From positions 4,836,001 to 4,900,000 of the forward strand of contig NZ_CP033924.1 of assembly GCF_003815875.1 (NCBI RefSeq): a DNA stretch of 64,000 nucleotides. The letters are read 5' to 3'. The position numbers and the translations under genes were made by a program. Of the stretch, positions 26,567-35,513 are shown piece after piece (within the stretch, counting starts at the first letter, position 1; every line of letters begins with the position of its first letter). The notes under the pieces were generated by a model. That model was not told the DNA's origin and did no database searches. It was given only the letters and a program-made list of their open reading frames with translations. This DNA comes from Chryseobacterium lactis (lineage in GTDB: Bacteria; Bacteroidota; Bacteroidia; Flavobacteriales; Weeksellaceae).

Positions 26567-28156
26567 ATGTCGACACGTATTACCATAACAGATTCCGGGC
26601 AAACACAAACTTTAAATCCTCCATTGGCTCCGGATACTCCTGATAATTCATTACAGCGTATCACTGATGTCTATTTTGCTAAAAAAGTAATAACAGACGA
26701 TGGAACAAGAGTTAATTTCACAAAAATTGATTCCGCCCACGCACAGCAAGACCAACAGAATCAAGCGATTCCTTACGATTCCATATTAGGAAAAACGGTC
26801 TATCTGATCATAGAGACCAGCAATATGACAGACCTGAGCATTGATGCAGTGATAAGACCTTCAGCCAACACGCTGACAAATAATACAGATACATTACAAC
26901 TCATGCGTTTTATATCTCCTGACCGGTATGAAGCACAGAGACTGTTTACCGTACAAGTCGGAAATTTTGGTGCGCTCAACAACAACCGAGGCAGCCATAC
27001 TCATTATGGTAATTTAAATGATCATATCAATAAAGCCATTATTAAACTGCAGCTCAGACCCGACGGAAGGGCTATTTTTGACGAATGGACCGAAAGACTT
27101 GCAGAGGGCAGCATTAATCTGGAAGTGGTAGTAGAGAGAACAGACAATAACCCCTGTGCCTATAAAGATAGCCAGGAAGAAGTTAACGGTGCAGGTATTT
27201 TCCTGGATGATGATACGGGAAGATTCAGAGTGGTTAATAAAAATATATATACCATTCACCATGGCAGTAATACATACAATACTTTAACAGTAATTACTCC
27301 AGATCCTGAAAGAAGGAGAAGGATTCAGAAGGTTGTAAATAACCACTCCACTGAAGTTATTTATTTCTATTATGATCAACATGATAATGAACACAGAATT
27401 TGTTCCAGAACTAAAGAAAGTGTCACCAGAAAAAGAAGAGTTAATACCGTTCCACCAGTTGCCCAAAGAGGAAATCTTTTGGATACCATAGATTTCACAG
27501 CCAACAGAGCGGCGGGGGAACAGATTGATGCACATCAGTTATTGATATATTCCACCGGAACCTTAGGAGATGGAGCCACCGACAAGTGGTACGCCAATCA
27601 AACAGAAAATGTTGAAATGGTCAATATGGATATATTAGCGAATCAAGGTGTGGGACCACAGATTTTTGAAGCATTCAACTATAATCAGGATGGCGTTATC
27701 ATCCGGTACGGATTTCAGCATACCCGAAGAAGAAGCATTCAGCCGGATTTATTTGCAGGTTTCTTAGGATCATTAGCACAATTCAGACAGGAAGGACACA
27801 CGCATTATATCGTATCTCAGGGTTTTTCTTATGCTGATGCGTCATGCTATCCCAGCGCAGAACACGTGAACGGAGAGGCGGGAGATCTGAATTTATTAAC
27901 GGCTCAGCAGGATGGAGTCAATACCATACTTACGGCAGCCAATTTTGATTACGAAAATCAGGTCATTCTTCGGAATATTCTTTTTGATTTTGGATTTGAA
28001 TCAGGCCGGTCAGAGAATTTTTCCAATACCTCCAATGCCAGTACTGATGACGATGCTACGACACGGTTACCCCATACCATTCATACCGCTACCCCCAGAC
28101 ATAACAATCATTTGCATGTTCACGGTTTCACCCCAATATCAGATATCTATGCCTAA
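26567..28156 (+). CDS. Putative T6SS effector: LAS-type (M15-like) peptidoglycan peptidase
   Basis: 529 residues, no signal peptide. The N-terminal about 240 residues include a carrier-like segment (ITDVYFAKKV, 32-41) similar to that of the 23352 effector. The C-terminal domain (about 310-529) has the LAS metallopeptidase signature: SAEHVNGEAGD with His433 and Asp440, and HLHVH at 515-519 supplying the HxH motif. LAS enzymes (VanX, MepA, D-Ala-D-Ala peptidases, endolysin L-Ala-D-Glu peptidases) use these zinc ligands to cut peptidoglycan stem peptides. With VgrG upstream and a lipoprotein gene overlapping its end, the likely role is an anti-bacterial cell-wall peptidase delivered to the periplasm of rivals. 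Confidence 0.7.
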   Translation: MSTRITITDSGQTQTLNPPLAPDTPDNSLQRITDVYFAKKVITDDGTRVNFTKIDSAHAQQDQQNQAIPYDSILGKTVYLIIETSNMTDLSIDAVIRPSANTLTNNTDTLQLMRFISPDRYEAQRLFTVQVGNFGALNNNRGSHTHYGNLNDHINKAIIKLQLRPDGRAIFDEWTERLAEGSINLEVVVERTDNNPCAYKDSQEEVNGAGIFLDDDTGRFRVVNKNIYTIHHGSNTYNTLTVITPDPERRRRIQKVVNNHSTEVIYFYYDQHDNEHRICSRTKESVTRKRRVNTVPPVAQRGNLLDTIDFTANRAAGEQIDAHQLLIYSTGTLGDGATDKWYANQTENVEMVNMDILANQGVGPQIFEAFNYNQDGVIIRYGFQHTRRRSIQPDLFAGFLGSLAQFRQEGHTHYIVSQGFSYADASCYPSAEHVNGEAGDLNLLTAQQDGVNTILTAANFDYENQVILRNILFDFGFESGRSENFSNTSNASTDDDATTRLPHTIHTATPRHNNHLHVHGFTPISDIYA

Positions 28157-29132
28157 AATTAATATCGCATGTTTCTCTGTTTTGTTTTTCCTTTTTTCCT
28201 GCTATAGTAAGGCTCAAACGGAAAATAAGACCATCCATACAGAAACCCATTCAACCGATAAAGGATCCGTTTTCTTTACCACCCGTAAAGTTGATTGTAT
28301 CAACCTGCCATTCGGATATTCAGATCTTTCAAAACGAATAACCGTTGACTCTGCTCTGGCGGCTATTCAGGATAAAAATAAATTAAGGCAAATCAATGCT
28401 TTACAATTTGAAAAAGTAATCAAAAAAGATCTTGTATCACTCACTGAAGAATATGATACCTTTTTACCATTTAATAAAAATGTCAACGAAAAAGACCGCA
28501 TTGCGATGGCCTCTGATTTTCTGTGTTTTGGAGACTATTCATTGTATTTTATGGCGGACTATAATACCATTCGTTATGCAGAACCATTTATCGAAAAAAT
28601 ATATCTGGTTTCAACGAAAGGCGGTAAGCTTATCGATATGAAAAGAATCTATCTTCATCATGAAGGAGAAATGGGATTTGCCAACTATACATTATTTAAC
28701 ATCGATAAAAATTATATCATTTCTCTACAGGATTATGAATTCAGTGAAAATCCTTTTCAAGTAAAACCTCTACAGCAATACCAAATCCTGCCTTCCGGAA
28801 GATTTGCCAGGTACTTTGATAAAAACGGTTCATATAAAAATGAAGAAGAGCAAGGCATGGTAAAAAATCACAAGAAAGAAGGGAAATGGATTGAAACGAA
28901 GGCAAATAGCTCTATAGACTTACAACAATATCCGGAATTTACAGATCCCTATACTTATCTGGAAGCAGAGTATAAAAATGGCCTACCCTCCGGAACATGG
29001 AAATGTTACAAATTATTACAACAGTATAATGAAAAAACAGGAGAACCTATCGTTAATACAAGGAAAAAAGGGCGACTCATCTATACTGAAATGTATACCG
29101 ATGGGGTATTGAAAAAACGGGAGTATCAATAA
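28149..29132 (+). CDS. Lipoprotein with MORN-like repeats, candidate immunity protein
   Basis: The chosen start at 28149 overlaps the effector stop by eight bases and gives a lipoprotein-like signal (FSVLFFLFSC); a longer frame reaching back to 27912 has no signal peptide at its start and lies inside the effector gene. The product has 327 residues. The C-terminal third holds MORN/YwqK-like segments (YFDKNGSYKNEEEQGMV, KKEGKW, YKNGLPSGTWKCY). Periplasmic exposure and coupling to the LAS-type effector gene suggest immunity, but this is inference from position. Confidence 0.6.
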   Translation: MPKINIACFSVLFFLFSCYSKAQTENKTIHTETHSTDKGSVFFTTRKVDCINLPFGYSDLSKRITVDSALAAIQDKNKLRQINALQFEKVIKKDLVSLTEEYDTFLPFNKNVNEKDRIAMASDFLCFGDYSLYFMADYNTIRYAEPFIEKIYLVSTKGGKLIDMKRIYLHHEGEMGFANYTLFNIDKNYIISLQDYEFSENPFQVKPLQQYQILPSGRFARYFDKNGSYKNEEEQGMVKNHKKEGKWIETKANSSIDLQQYPEFTDPYTYLEAEYKNGLPSGTWKCYKLLQQYNEKTGEPIVNTRKKGRLIYTEMYTDGVLKKREYQ

Positions 29133-29153
29133 CAAATCAAAGGCTCGCAGCTT

Positions 29154-29188
29154 CATCCTTATCAAGGTTCTAAACCTTGACAAGGATG
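29154..29188. repeat. Strong palindromic hairpin after the T6SS cargo row
   Basis: Arms at 29154-29169 and 29173-29188 pair over 16 positions with one mismatch and a three-base loop. It lies 21 bases after the last cargo gene. There is no T-run, so it is either an mRNA-end stabiliser/terminator or a dispersed palindromic repeat. The rest of the 240-base gap to 29373 shows no gene. Confidence 0.6.
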
Positions 29189-29372
29189 CCGACCAAATTA
29201 ACTTTGCGTGAAACTTCCCATGTACAGGCAAAAACAGCAATATGATTTAAAATTCCTTCCTGCTTTCTGTAGAATCTTCTTTGATCGCTGACACCAGTAC
29301 TTTGCTGGTAATTTTTTTAAATATCTACAATTAATACCAGTATATTTATACCCTAAAAATCATTTAAAGTCA

Positions 29373-30440
29373 ATGAAAATAAGCCTGTGTCTGATTGTTA
29401 AAAATGAGGAGAAAGTCCTGGCCAGATGTTTGGAAAGTGCAACAAAATTTGCAGACGAAATCATCATCGTAGATACTGGTTCTACCGATAAAACCAAAGA
29501 AATTGCTGCACAGTTTACAGACAAAGTTTTCGATTTTGAATGGATTAATGATTTTTCAGCGGCCCGTAATTTTGCGTTTTCGAAAGCGACTATGGATTAT
29601 CAGATGTGGCTGGATGCTGATGATGTGGTACCGGAAAAATCAGTTACAGAAATTAATGAACTAAAGAAAACCTTAAAGGATCATGTTGAGATGGTTACGA
29701 TGAAATATGTTTTATCATTTGACCAAAACAATAATCCTACCTTTCATTCAACACGTGAAAGATTATTTAAAAGAAGTAAAAATTATCAATGGATCGATCC
29801 CGTTCACGAATGTATTCCTTTAATCGGCAATCTCCATTATACCGATATTGAAATTTGGCATAAAAAAACAAACCCTGAAGAGCTTTCTACAAGGAATATA
29901 GATATATACAGAGCTTTAGAGAAGAATGGAGAAGAATTTACTGCAAGACAGCTATATTATTATGCAAGGGAACTGAAAGATCATCACGAGACAGCTAAAG
30001 CCATCACCTGTTATGAAAAGTTTTTACATTTGGGATCCGGCTGGTTAGAAGACATCATCACTTCCTGTCACCAATTAGCGATTGAATATAAAAAGATGGG
30101 TGCTAAAGAAAAAATTCTGCCGATCTTACTCAAAAGCTTTGAATATGATGTTCCGAGACCGGATATCTGTTGTGAATTGGGATATTACTATAAAGAAGAG
30201 CACAATTATCACCTGGCATTTAAATGGTTTGATTTGGCTACAAGAGTTCCTGAATCTAATCCTGTAGGGTTTGTATTTTCTGATTATTCAGGATATATTC
30301 CTAATATTGAGGCTTGTGTTTGTTTATCTTTTTTAGGGGAATACAAAAAGGCCCATGAATACAATGAGAAAGCATCTCTTTGCAGACCAGATTGTCCTTC
30401 GGTAAGACAAAATAGAGAATATTTAAGGGATCTCATATAA
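29373..30440 (+). CDS. Family 2 glycosyltransferase with TPR-like C-terminus
   Basis: 355 residues. A GT-A nucleotide-binding domain begins at once (ISLCLIVKNEEKVLARCL), with IIVDTGSTDKT (31-41) and the metal-binding Asp81-Ala-Asp83. Residues about 170-355 are helical with TPR-like repeats. Such SunS/TPR-type GT2 proteins transfer sugars to lipids, peptides or proteins in the cytoplasm. The acceptor cannot be inferred; no polysaccharide or glycopeptide cluster surrounds it. Confidence 0.82.
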   Translation: MKISLCLIVKNEEKVLARCLESATKFADEIIIVDTGSTDKTKEIAAQFTDKVFDFEWINDFSAARNFAFSKATMDYQMWLDADDVVPEKSVTEINELKKTLKDHVEMVTMKYVLSFDQNNNPTFHSTRERLFKRSKNYQWIDPVHECIPLIGNLHYTDIEIWHKKTNPEELSTRNIDIYRALEKNGEEFTARQLYYYARELKDHHETAKAITCYEKFLHLGSGWLEDIITSCHQLAIEYKKMGAKEKILPILLKSFEYDVPRPDICCELGYYYKEEHNYHLAFKWFDLATRVPESNPVGFVFSDYSGYIPNIEACVCLSFLGEYKKAHEYNEKASLCRPDCPSVRQNREYLRDLI

Positions 30441-30582
30441 TACGTGCAAGATCTACCAAAATTCACTTTCTTAATTTTTATCAGTCAGTCTTCATAGAGA
30501 AGGTGTAGGATGACAGAAATATCAGTAACCGTTTTATGATTTTTTTTAATTATAAATTAATATAGTTATCATAATATAATTA

Positions 30583-30590
30583 TATATTTG
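30583..30590 (+). promoter_or_regulatory. TAnnTTTG -7 promoter element for the 30630 operon
   Basis: TATATTTG matches the Bacteroidota -7 box exactly and lies 39 bases before the start codon. No clear TTTG -33 box is visible upstream. Confidence 0.45.
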
Positions 30591-30629
30591 ATAAATAATA
30601 AAAACTAATAAGATATACACCAATATGAT

Positions 30630-31115
30630 ATGAAAACTACACTTTTTACACTTTCTTTGTTTCTTGTGAGTTTCTCGATGCAGGTTTCGGGACAAGAAAC
30701 CCTAAATACCAGTGGCACCAATATGTCAGGCACCACGGGAAATGTTTCAGCTTCTATAGGCCAGATTTTTTACGAAACAACATCTTCTTCTGCCGGAAAT
30801 ATTACTGCAGGTGTTCAGCAGCCTTATGAAATCACACCGACATTAGGAGTTGACATTACCGAAATCAGTTTGAACCTTACTATTTTCCCCAATCCCACTA
30901 CAGATATTCTCAATTTGAAAATAGGATTTAAAGATTATAATAAATATCGCTATGATATTTTTGATAATAGTGGAAAGTTACTGATAAGTCAACCTATACT
31001 TCAGCCTCAAACTCAAATTATAATGACCGCTTATCCTGCTTCACTCTATTTATTAAAAGTATCAAAAGAGGGTAAGAGCATCAAAATTTTTAAGGTTTTA
31101 AAAACAGATAAATAA
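30630..31115 (+). CDS. Secreted protein with type A T9SS sorting domain
   Basis: 161 residues. Signal peptide ends near SGQE. Residues about 20-75 contain the GTNMSGTTGNVSASIGQIFYE motif found in many small Bacteroidota surface proteins. The C-terminal about 75 residues are a type A sorting domain for the Por/type IX secretion system (LTIFPNPTTDILNLKI onward, ending IKIFKVLK). It starts an apparent operon with the collagen-like gene 20 bases downstream. Confidence 0.75.
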   Translation: MKTTLFTLSLFLVSFSMQVSGQETLNTSGTNMSGTTGNVSASIGQIFYETTSSSAGNITAGVQQPYEITPTLGVDITEISLNLTIFPNPTTDILNLKIGFKDYNKYRYDIFDNSGKLLISQPILQPQTQIIMTAYPASLYLLKVSKEGKSIKIFKVLKTDK

Positions 31116-31135
31116 AATATAAAAACTAATTACCT

Positions 31136-32671
31136 ATGAAAAAGCTTTCTTTTCTAGCAGCCTCTCTGGCTTCTGCTTTAGTGTTTTCGCAAGTGCAGGA
31201 TGCCATGAGTTATCAGGCTATCATCAGAAATTCAAGTAATCAATTGGTTAGCAATCAAAATGTAGGAATGAAATTTTCTATATTGAAAGGTTCTACAACA
31301 GGAACAGTAGTATACTCCGAAACTCAGACTCAGTCTACGAATATAAATGGTTTAGTAACAGTAAAAATAGGTACCGGTACTTTAGTGAGCGGTTCTTATT
31401 CTACCATCAATTGGGGAGCAGACACTTACTTCATCAAAATAGAAACAGATCCTGGTGGATCAAATAATTATACCATAACAGGAACATCACAATTATTAAG
31501 CGTTCCTTACGCTTTATATGCTAAAACTTCAGGAAGTTCCCTTCCCGGGCCTCAAGGTGCTACCGGTGCAGCAGGGCCGCAGGGTATACAGGGATTGACA
31601 GGAGCGACAGGACCAGTAGGAGCTCAAGGATTAGCAGGTGTTACCGGAGCCACTGGTGCACAAGGTATACAGGGGATTACAGGAGCAACAGGACCAGTAG
31701 GAGCTCAAGGATTAGCAGGTGTTACCGGAGCCACTGGTGCACAAGGTATACAAGGGGTTACAGGAGCAACAGGACCAGTAGGAGCTCAAGGATTAGCAGG
31801 TGCTACCGGAGCCACTGGTGCACAAGGTATACAGGGGATTACAGGAGCAACAGGACCAGTTGGAGCCCAGGGATTAGCAGGTGCTACCGGAGCCACTGGT
31901 GCACAAGGTATACAGGGGATTACAGGAATCACAGGAGCAACAGGACCAGTTGGAGCCCAGGGATTGGCAGGTGTTACCGGAGCAACGGGTGCACAAGGAA
32001 TACAGGGAGTGCCAGGAGCGACAGGACCAGTTGGAGCCCAGGGATTAGCAGGTGCTACCGGAGCCACTGGTGCACAAGGAATACAGGGAGTGACAGGAGC
32101 GACAGGACCAGTTGGAGCCACAGGATTAGCAGGTGTTACCGGAGCAACGGGTTCAGGTTTTGCAAATGGTACTGCTTCAGGGCAGGTCTATATAACAGGC
32201 GGGACTCCATTTGCCCCATCTAATCCGGTAACTCTAAGTGGAGATGTTACTATAAACACTTCCGGAGTTACAACTGTTGGGAGCTCTAAGATAACGACAG
32301 CCAAAATAGCTGATGCTTCCGTTACCGTAGCTAAAATATCTACAACTTCCGGTACAGCAGGTTCTACCACTTATCTTAGAGGAGACGGAACCTGGTCTAC
32401 GCCAAGTAGCAGTGGTGCGCAACTATTAACAGGAACAACTACTGTGACTTTGCCGGCACCAGGTAATTCCGGAGCATTTACGATGACTGTCAATGGGGCA
32501 GCCATTGGGGATGCGGTTATCGTAAGCCCGACAAGTAATATTACAGCAGGAGATTATCCACCAATCTATACCCCAAAAGTAACAGCACCAAATACCATAA
32601 CTGTTTATGTATACGATTCTGGTAATGTTGGAGGTACGTCCTTTTCTTTTAAAGCTACGGTTATCAAATAA
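31136..32671 (+). CDS. Secreted collagen-like repeat protein
   Basis: 511 residues, signal peptide ending near LVFSQ. An N-terminal domain (about 20-135) has the [20 protein letters not shown] block typical of Bacteroidota tail-fibre-like surface proteins. Residues about 138-343 are an uninterrupted series of Gly-X-Y triplets, including an almost identical 27-residue unit repeated six to seven times. A short beta-rich C-terminal domain (about 345-511) follows. The Gly-X-Y region would form a collagen-like triple helix displayed outside the cell. There is no sorting domain, so the export route is not evident. Confidence 0.82.
   Translation: MKKLSFLAASLASALVFSQVQDAMSYQAIIRNSSNQLVSNQNVGMKFSILKGSTTGTVVYSETQTQSTNINGLVTVKIGTGTLVSGSYSTINWGADTYFIKIETDPGGSNNYTITGTSQLLSVPYALYAKTSGSSLPGPQGATGAAGPQGIQGLTGATGPVGAQGLAGVTGATGAQGIQGITGATGPVGAQGLAGVTGATGAQGIQGVTGATGPVGAQGLAGATGATGAQGIQGITGATGPVGAQGLAGATGATGAQGIQGITGITGATGPVGAQGLAGVTGATGAQGIQGVPGATGPVGAQGLAGATGATGAQGIQGVTGATGPVGATGLAGVTGATGSGFANGTASGQVYITGGTPFAPSNPVTLSGDVTINTSGVTTVGSSKITTAKIADASVTVAKISTTSGTAGSTTYLRGDGTWSTPSSSGAQLLTGTTTVTLPAPGNSGAFTMTVNGAAIGDAVIVSPTSNITAGDYPPIYTPKVTAPNTITVYVYDSGNVGGTSFSFKATVIK
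31601..32156. repeat. Tandem 81-base repeats coding for collagen-like triplets
   Basis: Six complete and one partial copies of an 81-base unit (27 residues: [13 protein letters not shown]... to QGIQG). Copies differ by scattered single bases; one copy carries an extra nine bases. All length changes keep the reading frame. Such repeats expand and contract by slippage or recombination. Confidence 0.85.
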
Positions 32672-32721
32672 TTTGTATCTTATTTTTACAAAACAAATGA
32701 TAATTGCATAATAATAAATTC

Positions 32722-32749
32722 AAAAAATCCAGTACTCACTGGATTTTTT
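32722..32749. terminator. Bidirectional hairpin terminator after the collagen-like gene
   Basis: Perfect 12-base arms (32722-32733 and 32738-32749; AAAAAATCCAGT and its complement) with a four-base loop, A-rich on the left and T-rich on the right, 50 bases after the stop. The remaining 265 bases to the next gene (33015) hold no recognisable gene. Confidence 0.85.
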
Positions 32750-33014
32750 GATTTGTTTGGAATATTTACAATGTGGTAAATCAGGATTAAATATTGGCGA
32801 TTAAGTGCTTCTCTTTTACCGTTTTACCTTAAATTCATTGATCCATTTCAGGTTAAAACAAAACTGACCGCTGTAAGAAGTTCAAGGTCGTCTTTATCCG
32901 CTTATGCATTTTATCGCTCCGAAAGCATCTCCCTCTTGTCTGACCTCTATCATCGCACAATAAAAATCATCATTATTAAATTTCCTGTATCTTGGTACTC
33001 CTAAACTAATCACA

Positions 33015-33467
33015 ATGAAAATCATTAATTACACAAGAATTTTCAGAAAAGACTGCATCGAAATCTTCAGGAGTAATTTGCCTAAGTTTTTTGCTCTGGA
33101 AGAATTACCGCTTTTTGAAAACTTTTTGGATCAGTATACTGAAGAGAACTATTTCGTGGTTAAAACGGATGATAAGGTAATAGGATGTGGTGGATTTTTT
33201 TTAGATACAAAACATAATACGGCTGGATTATCCTGGGGAATGGTTCATGCCGACTATCATGCGAAAGGAATAGGAAAAGCTTTTACTCAATATCGGATTG
33301 ATTTGTTAAAAAAGACCTACCCTTCCCTGCCCTACAAAATTGAAACCTCACAGCATACCGCTGAGTTTTATAAAAAGAATGGTTTTAGAACAGTAGAGAT
33401 TGTACCGGATGGATTCAGTAAAGGAATTGACAAGTACATCATGATCATGGAAGCATCTGGGTCGTGA
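33015..33467 (+). CDS. GNAT family N-acetyltransferase
   Basis: 150 residues. The acetyl-CoA-binding motif A is visible as VHADYHAKGIGKAFTQYRI (about 78-96), with the preceding GGFFLDTKHNTAGLSWGMV strand and a C-terminal SQHTAEFYKKNGFRTVE block. These enzymes move an acetyl group from acetyl-CoA to an amine; the acceptor is unknown. It stands alone and is followed by a second GNAT gene that has its own promoter. Confidence 0.82.
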   Translation: MKIINYTRIFRKDCIEIFRSNLPKFFALEELPLFENFLDQYTEENYFVVKTDDKVIGCGGFFLDTKHNTAGLSWGMVHADYHAKGIGKAFTQYRIDLLKKTYPSLPYKIETSQHTAEFYKKNGFRTVEIVPDGFSKGIDKYIMIMEASGS

Positions 33468-33632
33468 TATATTCTTTGAATCTCTGAAGTATCCTGACTT
33501 TATAGAATTATTCAACTTTACAACTTTTTGACCTTTTTTACGCAATCTTATTCTCAACCCACTTCAATGATCTTAAGTATTTAAAATAAAATATTTTAAA
33601 CATTTTATTATGTTTAAGGGATTAACAAATAC

Positions 33633-33640
33633 TATATTTG
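33633..33640 (+). promoter_or_regulatory. TAnnTTTG -7 promoter element that decides the start of the second GNAT gene
   Basis: TATATTTG matches the Bacteroidota -7 box. It lies downstream of the ATG at 33610 and 20 bases upstream of the ATG at 33661. Transcription would begin near 33647, so translation should start at 33661. Confidence 0.5.
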
Positions 33641-33660
33641 AGATCAACCAATCGCTCAAA

Positions 33661-34149
33661 ATGAAAGATATTAACCTTGAAATACGGCTCAGACCCACAA
33701 CAATTGCTGATTTAGATATTCTTTTTGAATTTCAGCTTGATCCTGAAGCGAATCATCTGGCAGCATTTACTTCAAAGGATTCCTTCAATAAAGAAGCTTA
33801 TCTGGCCAAATACACCAAATTACTGAATGATCCAACCGTTAACAACCAGACCATTATGTTTGGTGATACCATCGCAGGAAGTATTGCAAAATTTGTGATG
33901 GAGGGCGATACAGAAATCACCTATTGGATCGATAAATCTTTCTGGGGGAAAGGTATCGCCACAACAGCATTGAAAAGTTTTCTTACCATTGAAACAACCA
34001 GACCCATTTTTGGACGTGTTGCCTTTGACAATAGTGGCTCACAGAAAGTTCTGGAAAATTGCGGATTTGTCAAAATCGGCACTGACAAAGGTTTTGCGCG
34101 AGCCAGACAAACAGAGATCGAGGAATTTATTTACAGACTTGATATTTAA
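33661..34149 (+). CDS. GNAT acetyltransferase of the RimJ/RimL type
   Basis: 162 residues from the start at 33661, chosen because a promoter box sits between it and the possible upstream start at 33610, and because RLRPTTIADLD then begins at the usual distance from the N-terminus. Motif A is WIDKSFWGKGIATTALKSFL (about 90-110), and the C-terminal AFDNSGSQKVLENCGFVKIG block is typical of RimJ/RimL-like enzymes. The acceptor is unknown. A hairpin follows the gene. Confidence 0.8.
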   Translation: MKDINLEIRLRPTTIADLDILFEFQLDPEANHLAAFTSKDSFNKEAYLAKYTKLLNDPTVNNQTIMFGDTIAGSIAKFVMEGDTEITYWIDKSFWGKGIATTALKSFLTIETTRPIFGRVAFDNSGSQKVLENCGFVKIGTDKGFARARQTEIEEFIYRLDI

Positions 34150-34176
34150 TTCGAGGATAAAAGATTAATATCCTGA

Positions 34177-34198
34177 AACCAGAACATAGGTTCTGGTT
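34177..34198. terminator. Hairpin between convergent genes
   Basis: Nine-base perfect stem AACCAGAAC (34177-34185) and its complement (34190-34198) with a four-base loop, placed between the GNAT gene and the convergent membrane protein gene. There is no T-run, so the terminator call is moderate. Confidence 0.5.
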
Positions 34199-34312
34199 AT
34201 TCAAAGCTTCATGGGTTTGGAGATTTTTTTAAAACAAGCCATAACAATATTAGAAAAAATTATTTGCCAAAATTTTATTTTATCACCTCATCTGACATAG
34301 GTTTCAGAGTTT

Positions 34313-34918
34313 TTACTGCATGTCTGATAATACCTTTTTTAGTTGTTCCAAATACTTTCCAAAATATTGCTTAAAAGTATATTGACTAATTAAGTAATGC
34401 ATCCCGAATATTGCGCCATATATACCCAACCTGAAGGGAAAACTCAGTTTCGCCAATGCATGAAGCCCTTCCACTAAATCATATTTGTTATTTCTAAGGA
34501 ATAGCTCACAAAATATAATGACGGCTAAGAAAAACACCCTGGTAATTATAAGATACGTGATATTGGTTTTGATCAATCTTTTTATCTTAGTTTCTATGTC
34601 GTTTTTCACTGAACCATTAAACGTTTCTAAGTCATGTATTAATTTTAAGTTAAAATAATAATACACGGTTAATATGGGCAGAATAATTAAGGCCATCCAA
34701 ATTAGAAGATTATCACTCACGTTAGATATTTTACTAGCTACTACAACTAAAAAAGCAAAGAGAATTGGTAAAATTTTAACTTGATTTTTCGATTTTCTCT
34801 TTAATTCCATTAAGGGAGAGATCATTTCTTTCTTTGTTGCAGAAATAATGTCAAATTCATTTTGATTTGTATCTATTGAAATTGTTTTCCAACTATTTTT
34901 TAATGTGTCTAGTTCCAT
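34313..34918 (-). CDS. Membrane protein coupled to an ECF sigma factor, candidate anti-sigma factor
   Basis: 201 residues. The N-terminal about 45 residues are soluble (MELDTLKNSWKTI). Two hydrophobic segments follow near 48-90 and two more near 118-140 and 160-180. It starts four bases after the stop of the ECF sigma gene. In Flavobacteriia, membrane proteins with this LDTLKNSW start commonly follow ECF sigma genes and are thought to hold the sigma factor at the membrane, but the classical ZAS/FecR motifs are absent. Confidence 0.65.
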   Translation of the reverse strand: MELDTLKNSWKTISIDTNQNEFDIISATKKEMISPLMELKRKSKNQVKILPILFAFLVVVASKISNVSDNLLIWMALIILPILTVYYYFNLKLIHDLETFNGSVKNDIETKIKRLIKTNITYLIITRVFFLAVIIFCELFLRNNKYDLVEGLHALAKLSFPFRLGIYGAIFGMHYLISQYTFKQYFGKYLEQLKKVLSDMQ

Positions 34919-34922
34919 TTTT

Positions 34923-35423
34923 TTATCGATTATGGGTTAACGTTCTTAATTTTTCTTTTATCCTATTCATTTTTACTCTTAAGGTTGCATTGCTAATTCC
35001 TAAAATCTCTTCCATTTCATCATAAGATTTATCTTCTAAATAAAGCATAACAACAGATTTTTCCACATCATTCAATTGTTGTATTGCTGCATATAACTGC
35101 TGATGTTGCTCTTCCTTCAATCCGATATCTTCTTCATATGGCATTTGTACATTATGAATTTCTACATCACTCATCTGGAGAGAGCGTTTTGGTTTGGAGA
35201 AACTCATTAAAGCTGTATTAATAGCGATCCGATACAGCCAGGTACTAAATTTCGACTCTCCCTTAAATTTCGGATAAGATTTCCACAACTGAATAATAAT
35301 GTCTTGATACAGCTCCTGAATATTATTTTGATTGTTGGTATAAATCCGGCAAACTTTATATATCAAAAGTTTATATTCTTTTAATGCCAGCTCAAACTCT
35401 AATTCTAAATCTGTCTTTTTCAA
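34923..35423 (-). CDS. ECF-type RNA polymerase sigma factor
   Basis: 166 residues, usual for sigma-70 ECF factors. Region 2 is visible as NIQELYQDIIIQLWKSYPKFKGESKFSTWLYRIAINTAL (about 33-72; the -10 recognition helix). Region 4 is LNDVEKSVVMLYLEDKSYDEMEEILGISNATLRVKMNRIKEKL (about 115-160; helix-turn-helix). It forms a two-gene unit with the membrane protein downstream. Targets are not evident; the class D beta-lactamase-like gene lies 90 bases upstream on the same strand. Confidence 0.9.
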   Translation of the reverse strand: MKKTDLELEFELALKEYKLLIYKVCRIYTNNQNNIQELYQDIIIQLWKSYPKFKGESKFSTWLYRIAINTALMSFSKPKRSLQMSDVEIHNVQMPYEEDIGLKEEQHQQLYAAIQQLNDVEKSVVMLYLEDKSYDEMEEILGISNATLRVKMNRIKEKLRTLTHNR

Positions 35424-35513
35424 ATCTCTGGATTTTAGCTATTTGTTTCCCGTTGTAAAAAAATGTTACCAAATATTTTGACAGAATAGGAAAAAAAATG
35501 TTTTCCTTCGCTG

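Noticed and set aside
27912..28148. N-terminal extension of the MORN-like lipoprotein gene
   Set aside because: It lies fully inside the LAS-type effector gene and would hide the lipoprotein signal that begins at 28149.
19169..29132. Prophage origin for the VgrG region
   Set aside because: No phage structural, lysis or integrase genes; the VgrG and PAAR-like domains fit T6SS cargo.
31786..32121. Long Pro/Ala-rich frame on the minus strand across the collagen repeats
   Set aside because: It is the antisense of the Gly-X-Y repeats; its pattern comes only from the 81-base periodicity, and it has no start context.
31601..32156. Tandem repeats considered as a CRISPR array
   Set aside because: Units are contiguous 81-base coding repeats without unique spacers, inside a collagen-like gene; no cas genes are nearby.
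33610..33660. Upstream start for the second GNAT gene
   Set aside because: A TAnnTTTG promoter box lies downstream of this ATG, and family similarity begins only after 33661.
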